Origin: Methanoregula sp.
Lineage (GTDB): Archaea; Halobacteriota; Methanomicrobia; Methanomicrobiales; Methanospirillaceae
Assembly: GCF_002835825.1 (NCBI RefSeq)
Contig: NZ_PIZH01000006.1
Coordinates: forward strand, 1 to 16,611
Direction: 5' to 3'
Length of the DNA stretch: 16,611 bases
Shown: positions 12,328-16,611 of the stretch, one piece after another
Position numbering within the stretch: the first letter of the stretch is position 1
Layout of the letters: each line of letters opens with the position of its first letter
Notes under the pieces: generated by a model
Seen by the model: the letters and a program-made list of their open reading frames with translations, nothing else
Told to the model about the DNA's origin: nothing
Databases searched by the model: none
Program-made: the position numbers and the translations under genes

Positions 12328-14475
12328 ATGGTGACGGAAAAAAGTATCATGCGATCGAACCGGTCCTTTTCCTTCTACATCCTCATCTTCATGATCCTCC
12401 TGATCATCTGTATCGTTGGCCTCCTCACGGTCAATGCCTATGTTTTCACCCGGGAGAACTTCGACCGTGAATACCAGAACCTGGAGCTCCAGACCGAATG
12501 GAATGTTGTCGAGGCACTGCGGCTCACCGACACGGCGACAAATATCCTTGACAACAGCCTCAACGACAAGATGCGGGAAGGGCTCATTAAGGTCAACGCC
12601 GAATACGAGCGGGTCGGGGGCGATCCTTCCCAGATGAACCTTGCTGCGCTCCAGGCAGAACTGGGGACCGGGTATGATATCTATATCATTGACGAAAACA
12701 GCGTCATTGTTGAGACTACCTTCCTTCCTGAACTTGGCCAGGACTTCCGGTCCATCCCCTACTTTTCCCAGTACCTGACGAAGATCCGGAATGCGGAAGG
12801 GTTCTTTCCGGATCGCGTTGTCCATGAACTTCTTGGGGCAGGACAGTACCGGAAATATGCCTACATGCCTACGGCTGACCATAAGTATGTGCTTGAACTC
12901 GGCCTTGGCGGGGAGTCTTTCAATGCGATCAACGATGCGCTGGACGACCACAAGAATGTGAAAACAATCATCTTTTCAAACCCGTATGTTGAGGGATACA
13001 CCTCATTCAACACGCTTGGTTTACGGGTGAATAACAATACTCCTCCACAAGAACCCTTAAAAAGCCAGCTCGCGGAAGTGATCCGGACCCGCAGCAATCT
13101 TGAAATTGTCGATTCCGCCAACTCCCGGATAACGCATTTCCTCTTTATCGATCTTCATGACACCCTGTACGGCTCAGATCCGAGCAGGATCGTGATGATC
13201 ACGTACAATACCCGCCTGATGGAGGATGCCTTAAACCGCCTGCTGATCTATCACATCGTGGTTGCGATTATCGCAATCATCACCGGGTGTATCCTGGCAT
13301 TTTTCCTTTCCCGGCACATGACCCAGCAAATCAAAGCGATCGTTGAAGATGTCGATATCATTGCGCGGGGCAATCTCAACCACCGGATCCGTGAGACAAA
13401 TAACATCGAGTTTTCGACCCTTGAGTCCAGTATCAACACGATGGTCGATTCGCTCAAAGCTGCATTCCAGAAGATGCAAGATGATGAGATCTTCCAGAAC
13501 GAGATGATCGATCAGCTCCCGGTTGCCATCTTCATCACCCGTGCAACGGACGGGAAATACGTCTTCTGGAACAAGATGAGCGAGAGACTCTTTGGGTTCC
13601 CTGCATCAGAAGTTCTCGGGAAGACCGATGCGGATCTCTTTTCTCCTGATATCGTCACTGCTATCCGGGAGGAGAACCGCGGGATCTTTACCCGCCCGGG
13701 CGAAATCCGCAACAAGATCATCTCAAGAAGTGATCTTGGCGGCACGATCATCCACATGATTATCGTCCCGGTCTTTGACTCGCACGGCACTCCCCAGTAT
13801 ATCCTGGGGATCTCCGAGGATGTCAGCCAGCAGAACATCAACCTCAAGATGGACCTTCTCTTCAGCATAACACGGCACGATATCCTCGACAACCTGTCTG
13901 TTATCATGAACCATCTCGAACGGGCCCAGCTCAAGAATACGCACGAGGCAATGCAGCAGTTCTTCGACAAGACCGTCGGGTCTATCGAGTCCATAAGGAA
14001 CCAGATCGCTTACATGCGTGCGCTCCAGGAACTGGGATTCATCTCGCCCAAATGGCAGCGGGTAGAGCGGGCGTTTTCCGATGCGGTACTCCTCCTGCCA
14101 GAACACCGGGCAACTATCAGGTCAGAGGTGGGTGATCTCGAGATCTTCGCAGATCCGCTTCTCCCGCGTGTATTTTTCAACCTGCTGGAAAATTCCCTTC
14201 GCAACTGTACACGGGAAAAACCGGAGATCTCCCTCTTCACAAGAATCGAAACAGATTATCTGCTCATCGTATATACCGATAACGGGTACGCGGTTGCGGC
14301 AGACCAGAAAGAGCAGATCTTCGAAGGAGGCTATGTCACCGGGACTGTCCACGGTCTCTTCCTTGTCCGCGAGCTGCTCGGGTTCACCGGAATCACGATT
14401 CAGGAGACCGGAACACCGGAAGCCGGGGTCCGGTTCGAGATCCGGGTGCCGAAAGGGAAATACCGTTTCCCGTAA
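12328..14475 (+). CDS. Membrane sensor histidine kinase (Cache-like sensor, HAMP, PAS, degenerate ATPase)
   Basis: This 715-residue protein has TM1 (15-38), an extracellular Cache-like sensor (about 40-303), TM2 (305-327), HAMP (328-380), PAS (391-500) and a kinase core. The H box is ITRHDILDNLSVIMNHLE with H517, the N box is FFNLLENSLRN with N618 and N622, and an F-box-like IFEGGYV follows. The ATP lid is atypical: the G1 box reads DNGYAV (651-656), where DNGxGI is expected, and the G2 region is GTVHGLFLVREL rather than a Gly-rich turn. Kinase activity may be altered. No receiver gene is adjacent, so the partner is unknown. The frame extends upstream to a TTG at 12235, but ATG 12328, with GGAGG 12 bases earlier (12311-12315), starts just before TM1; GTG 12319 is an alternative. 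Confidence 0.87.
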   Translation: MVTEKSIMRSNRSFSFYILIFMILLIICIVGLLTVNAYVFTRENFDREYQNLELQTEWNVVEALRLTDTATNILDNSLNDKMREGLIKVNAEYERVGGDPSQMNLAALQAELGTGYDIYIIDENSVIVETTFLPELGQDFRSIPYFSQYLTKIRNAEGFFPDRVVHELLGAGQYRKYAYMPTADHKYVLELGLGGESFNAINDALDDHKNVKTIIFSNPYVEGYTSFNTLGLRVNNNTPPQEPLKSQLAEVIRTRSNLEIVDSANSRITHFLFIDLHDTLYGSDPSRIVMITYNTRLMEDALNRLLIYHIVVAIIAIITGCILAFFLSRHMTQQIKAIVEDVDIIARGNLNHRIRETNNIEFSTLESSINTMVDSLKAAFQKMQDDEIFQNEMIDQLPVAIFITRATDGKYVFWNKMSERLFGFPASEVLGKTDADLFSPDIVTAIREENRGIFTRPGEIRNKIISRSDLGGTIIHMIIVPVFDSHGTPQYILGISEDVSQQNINLKMDLLFSITRHDILDNLSVIMNHLERAQLKNTHEAMQQFFDKTVGSIESIRNQIAYMRALQELGFISPKWQRVERAFSDAVLLLPEHRATIRSEVGDLEIFADPLLPRVFFNLLENSLRNCTREKPEISLFTRIETDYLLIVYTDNGYAVAADQKEQIFEGGYVTGTVHGLFLVRELLGFTGITIQETGTPEAGVRFEIRVPKGKYRFP

Positions 14476-14511
14476 CTCCCATTGCTTTCTGTTTCTCCAG
14501 GGATGTAATCC

Positions 14512-14541
14512 GGCATATTCCGTGTCGCGGCGGAATCTGCC
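14512..14541. repeat. Imperfect 11-bp inverted repeat before the superoxide dismutase promoter
   Basis: GGCATATTCCG (14512-14522) and CGGAATCTGCC (14531-14541) match at 10 of 11 positions with an 8-base spacer. It lies 36 bases after the kinase stop and about 25 bases upstream of the SOD TATA box, so it could be a terminator hairpin or an operator. There is no good T-run after it, which favours a regulatory role slightly. Confidence 0.45.
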
Positions 14542-14565
14542 CGTTCTTCTGCAGCAACGCAATGA

Positions 14566-14575
14566 CTAATATACA
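14566..14575 (+). promoter_or_regulatory. TATA box for the superoxide dismutase gene
   Basis: CTAATATACA is centred about 50 bases before ATG 14620, giving a leader of about 23 bases that includes GGAGG (14608-14612), 7 bases from the start. Confidence 0.6.
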
Positions 14576-14619
14576 TGGATTGGGATACTATCCACATACC
14601 CCCTTGTGGAGGAACGTTG

Positions 14620-15237
14620 ATGGAATCAAAACTCTACACCCTGCCAAAACTGCCGTATGAGTACAATTCCCTGGCACCGTACATTTCCGAAGAACAACTT
14701 ACCCTGCACCATACAAAGCATCACCAGGCGTACGTGACCGGTGCGAATGCGATCTTCGAGAAACTGGACAAGGCACGGAAGGAGAAAACGGATCTGGACA
14801 TGAAAGCCACACTAAAAGAGCTCTCGTTCCACATCGCGGGTTACCGTCTCCACAACCTCTTCTGGGAGAACCTTGCTCCCGCCGGAAAGGGAGGGGGCGG
14901 CGTCCCGAAAGGCGAACTGGCGAAAGCGATCGATGCTGAGTTCGGCGGCTTCGACCGGTTCAAAAAGGAGTTTACCCAGGCCGCATCCAGTGCAGAAGGA
15001 TCCGGGTGGGCCGTGCTGACGCATTGCATGAAGACCAACCGGCTCATCATCATGCAGGTTGAGAAGCACAACGTGAACCTCGTCCCCGGGTTCCGGATCC
15101 TCATGGCCCTCGATGTCTGGGAGCACGCGTACTATGTCGATTACAAGAATGACCGTGCGAAATTCATCGAAGGCTTCTGGAACATCGTAAACTGGGATTC
15201 TGTGAACACCCGCTTTGTCACCCACATAAAGAAATGA
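14620..15237 (+). CDS. sod: Superoxide dismutase [Fe/Mn]
   Basis: This cytoplasmic enzyme converts superoxide to oxygen and hydrogen peroxide, protecting an oxygen-sensitive cell. The 205-residue protein has the four metal ligands expected for the Fe/Mn family: H30 ([11 protein letters not shown]), H78 (RLHNLFW), D165 and H169 (DVWEHAYY). The second-sphere position is His (H150 in QVEKHN) rather than the bacterial Gln, as I recall for archaeal Fe-type or cambialistic enzymes, so metal preference cannot be read off. ATG 14620 with its GGAGG is chosen over ATG 14575, which lies inside the TATA region and would add 15 unrelated residues. It is transcribed alone and followed by a perfect hairpin. 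Confidence 0.95.
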   Translation: MESKLYTLPKLPYEYNSLAPYISEEQLTLHHTKHHQAYVTGANAIFEKLDKARKEKTDLDMKATLKELSFHIAGYRLHNLFWENLAPAGKGGGGVPKGELAKAIDAEFGGFDRFKKEFTQAASSAEGSGWAVLTHCMKTNRLIIMQVEKHNVNLVPGFRILMALDVWEHAYYVDYKNDRAKFIEGFWNIVNWDSVNTRFVTHIKK

Positions 15238-15285
15238 CGGTGGATGCTCCACCGTATGGATTCCGGTTATCGTCCCCTCTTTTTT
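15237..15285 (+). terminator. Terminator of the superoxide dismutase gene
   Basis: ACGGTGGA (15237-15244) and TCCACCGT (15248-15255) form a perfect 8-bp hairpin with a TGC loop that begins on the last base of the stop codon. A T6 run follows at 15280-15285. Confidence 0.6.
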
Positions 15286-15287
15286 CC

Positions 15288-15320
15288 TGAACCTGCAGGT
15301 TCAATGGTACTACCTGCAGG
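15288..15320. promoter_or_regulatory. Perfect 16-bp palindrome plus a second site 21 bp on
   Basis: TGAACCTGCAGGTTCA (15288-15303) is a perfect palindrome. ACCTGCAGG within it (15291-15299) recurs at 15312-15320, exactly 21 bp or two helical turns away. Both lie just upstream of the TATA-like element of the 48-residue membrane protein gene. This suggests a binding site for a dimeric regulator. Confidence 0.5.
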
Positions 15321-15330
15321 ATTTTTACAA

Positions 15331-15339
15331 TTCATATCC
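15331..15339 (+). promoter_or_regulatory. TATA-like element for the 48-residue membrane protein
   Basis: TTCATATCC lies about 29 bases before ATG 15364, which fits a leaderless transcript; there is no ribosome binding site before that ATG. Confidence 0.4.
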
Positions 15340-15363
15340 CGTTCATCCCAATACGATAGATCT

Positions 15364-15510
15364 ATGTCAGATGGCTCAACGATCCGGAGATATCGCAAAA
15401 GGACATCTCTTGGATCAGCGGAGATCGACCGGTGGCGATATTCCTTCCTGGTGGCGGTCCTGGCCCTTCTGGGAATGGCCGCGATCATCCTCGCTGTCTC
15501 TTATGCCTGA
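15364..15510 (+). CDS. Small single-pass membrane protein, 48 residues
   Basis: A short basic N-terminus (TIRRYRKRTSLGSAEIDRWR) is followed by one hydrophobic helix at 27-47 (FLVAVLALLGMAAIILAVSYA). The positive charges before the helix predict an inside N-terminus and outside C-terminus. I do not recognise the family. The frame extends upstream to 15244, but that portion runs through the SOD terminator and the palindrome, so ATG 15364 is preferred. It sits 46 bases before the ArsR-type gene on the same strand, which has its own TATA box. Confidence 0.55.
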   Translation: MSDGSTIRRYRKRTSLGSAEIDRWRYSFLVAVLALLGMAAIILAVSYA

Positions 15511-15522
15511 AAGGAGATCGAA

Positions 15523-15531
15523 TTTTAAATA
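15523..15531 (+). promoter_or_regulatory. TATA box for the ArsR-Hsp20 pair
   Basis: TTTTAAATA is centred about 30 bases before ATG 15557; the expected leader is only a few bases. Confidence 0.6.
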
Positions 15532-15556
15532 GTAATCACACTAACATAACGTAAAC

Positions 15557-16183
15557 ATGAACGATGCTCTTGAGGTTGCCCGTCTTCTCGATATCCTGGG
15601 AAACCGCAACCGGAGGCGCATTATCGAGCTGCTCCGCCAGAAGCCCTGCTTTGTCACCGAGATCTCCGAGACCCTGATGCTCTCCCCCAAGGCGGTAATC
15701 GACCATCTCCAGATGATGGAGCGCGAAGCTATCCTCTCCTGCGAGATGGATGAGCGGCGGAGAAAATACTATTACCTGGCCAACGACATCCTCATCGACA
15801 TCAGTCTCAAGGAATTGCGGATCGCTGTTCCTGTGCCGGACCCGGAAGCAATCAAAAACGACCAGCTGAAAAAGTCTGTCGCCATGCTGGCACGGATGAT
15901 CCAGGCGCATGACCAGATCCTTGCCAGTCTCGAGCAGGTCAACCATGACATCGAGAGCAAGATCAACGACCTTGCCCAGATCCATAAGGATATATTCGAA
16001 AGCGATGGAGAGATCAGTGTTGTGATCGCCCTGTCTCACCAGCCGCTCACCCTTGCCGAGCTCGAACAAGCCACGGAACTTCCAAGCTCGCGCCTTGCGG
16101 AGATCATAAAGCAGTTTGAACGGAAAGGTATTGCAAAAAAGGAGAAAGACCGTTACCTCCTGGGAGGTGTGTATGCAGAATAA
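15557..16183 (+). CDS. ArsR-family winged-helix regulator with a second C-terminal winged helix
   Basis: This 208-residue protein has an N-terminal ArsR-type winged helix (5-78). Its recognition region is VTEISETLMLSPKAVIDHLQMMEREAIL, and its wing is EMDERRRKYYYLA. A predicted coiled coil follows (about 98-148, QLKKSVAMLARMIQAHDQILASLEQVNHDIESKI), then a second helix-turn-helix-like domain (150-205, LTLAELEQATELPSSRLAEIIKQFERKGIAKKEKDRYLL). No Cys pair typical of metal-sensing ArsR proteins is seen; the only Cys residues are C31 and C61. It overlaps the next gene by 11 bases, so the two are translationally coupled and probably regulated together. Confidence 0.85.
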   Translation: MNDALEVARLLDILGNRNRRRIIELLRQKPCFVTEISETLMLSPKAVIDHLQMMEREAILSCEMDERRRKYYYLANDILIDISLKELRIAVPVPDPEAIKNDQLKKSVAMLARMIQAHDQILASLEQVNHDIESKINDLAQIHKDIFESDGEISVVIALSHQPLTLAELEQATELPSSRLAEIIKQFERKGIAKKEKDRYLLGGVYAE

Positions 16184-16592
16184 TCCTGGCGGACCCTATG
16201 ACGATGTCTTCCAGAACCTTGCGAGGATCGTGGAAGATATCGTGAAGAGCATGCCCGAGAGCCAGCACGCACGCATCATCGGGTACACCATCATCACCCG
16301 CCAGACCGCGGACGGCGATCCGGAAGTATTCCGGATTGATACGCCCGATGACGAAGGCGAGATCCCGTATGAGGTTGTCGAGACCGATAACGAGATATTC
16401 ATTACCGCGGAACTCCCCTGCAACCTGAAGAATGCCCCGTTTGCCGATATCGAGCCGCAGTGCGTGCGGATCGTTGCCGATGACCGGATTACGACCATCA
16501 TGCTCGAAGGGCCCATTGACCGTGTCCATAGTTACTACCGTGTTCACCGCGGCGTGATGGACATATCGTTAAAAAAGATGAATAATCTCTGA
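16173..16592 (+). CDS. Hsp20 / alpha-crystallin-like small protein
   Basis: This 139-residue protein has an N-terminal helix (DDVFQNLARIVEDIVKSMPE) and a C-terminal beta domain at about 62-138. There, YEVVETDNEIFITAELP is the characteristic opening strand pair of the alpha-crystallin/CS fold, followed by VRIVADDRITTIMLEGPID and a last strand VHRGVMDISLK. The classical IxI tail of Hsp20 is absent, so a GvpH- or CS-type relative is also possible. Its job is likely chaperone or partner of the ArsR-type protein. GGGAGGTG (16162-16169) is a near-perfect ribosome binding site for ATG 16173 and decides the start against the longer frame from 16116. A T6 run (near 16597-16602) follows the TGA stop. 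Confidence 0.78.
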   Translation: MQNNPGGPYDDVFQNLARIVEDIVKSMPESQHARIIGYTIITRQTADGDPEVFRIDTPDDEGEIPYEVVETDNEIFITAELPCNLKNAPFADIEPQCVRIVADDRITTIMLEGPIDRVHSYYRVHRGVMDISLKKMNNL

Positions 16593-16594
16593 TC

Positions 16595-16603
16595 TCTTTT
16601 TTG
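16595..16603 (+). terminator. Poly-T terminator after the Hsp20-like gene
   Basis: TCTTTTTTG follows three bases after the stop codon, close to the end of the window. Confidence 0.5.
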
Positions 16604-16611
16604 TATACGGG

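Noticed and set aside
12268..12951. A 227-residue frame antisense to the kinase sensor domain
   Set aside because: It is a shadow of the kinase coding sequence and lacks a start signal or recognisable domain.
1..16611. CRISPR array or insertion sequence
   Set aside because: No regularly spaced repeats, transposase frame or terminal inverted repeats were found.

Overview
The window looks like chromosomal core sequence from a methanogenic archaeon of the Methanomicrobiales, probably Methanoregula-like. This is inferred from gene content and family resemblance, not from a database match. Supporting signs are AT-rich TATA boxes about 25-29 bases before start codons with little or no leader, poly-T terminators, a tRNA-Tyr with a C1-G72 pair and an intron at position 37/38, an archaeal Fe/Mn superoxide dismutase, and a sensor kinase with an RHD-type H box.

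Layout. At 1-52 is the tail of an unidentified + strand gene. It converges on a LeuA-family synthase (- strand, 114-1631), with a shared hairpin and T-tract terminator between them. Next are tRNA-Tyr (intron-containing) and tRNA-Asp, then a HicB/HicA toxin-antitoxin pair (2270-2704) in which the conserved HicA N-terminus is one base out of frame with the ATG that overlaps the hicB stop. From 2807 to 7446 the - strand carries a lipoprotein with three Cache-type modules, a small winged-helix protein, two more lipoproteins and a CxxCxxCC cysteine-cluster protein; a Yip1-like membrane protein (5596-6201) lies among them on the + strand. From 7564 to 10255 are an unrecognised 149-residue protein, a zinc-ribbon protein with a transmembrane anchor, and a membrane protein with a bacterial-type PH domain. 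The last converges, with a 5-base gap, on a DUF4349-like lipoprotein (10261-11178). The right side holds a HEAT-repeat protein, a membrane histidine kinase (Cache-like sensor, HAMP, PAS, degenerate ATPase), a superoxide dismutase, a 48-residue membrane protein, and an overlapping pair of an ArsR-type regulator and an Hsp20-like protein.

How the genes fit together. Much of the window concerns the cell surface and sensing: four lipoproteins, four integral or anchored membrane proteins and one kinase. There is no long operon; the only clearly coupled genes are hicB-hicA and the ArsR-Hsp20 pair. No insertion sequence, prophage or CRISPR array was seen. The observations most worth following are the shifted HicA start, a 15-codon leaderless-looking reading frame in front of the LeuA-family gene, a 9-base repeat within the tRNA-Tyr precursor, and several perfect inverted repeats at promoters.
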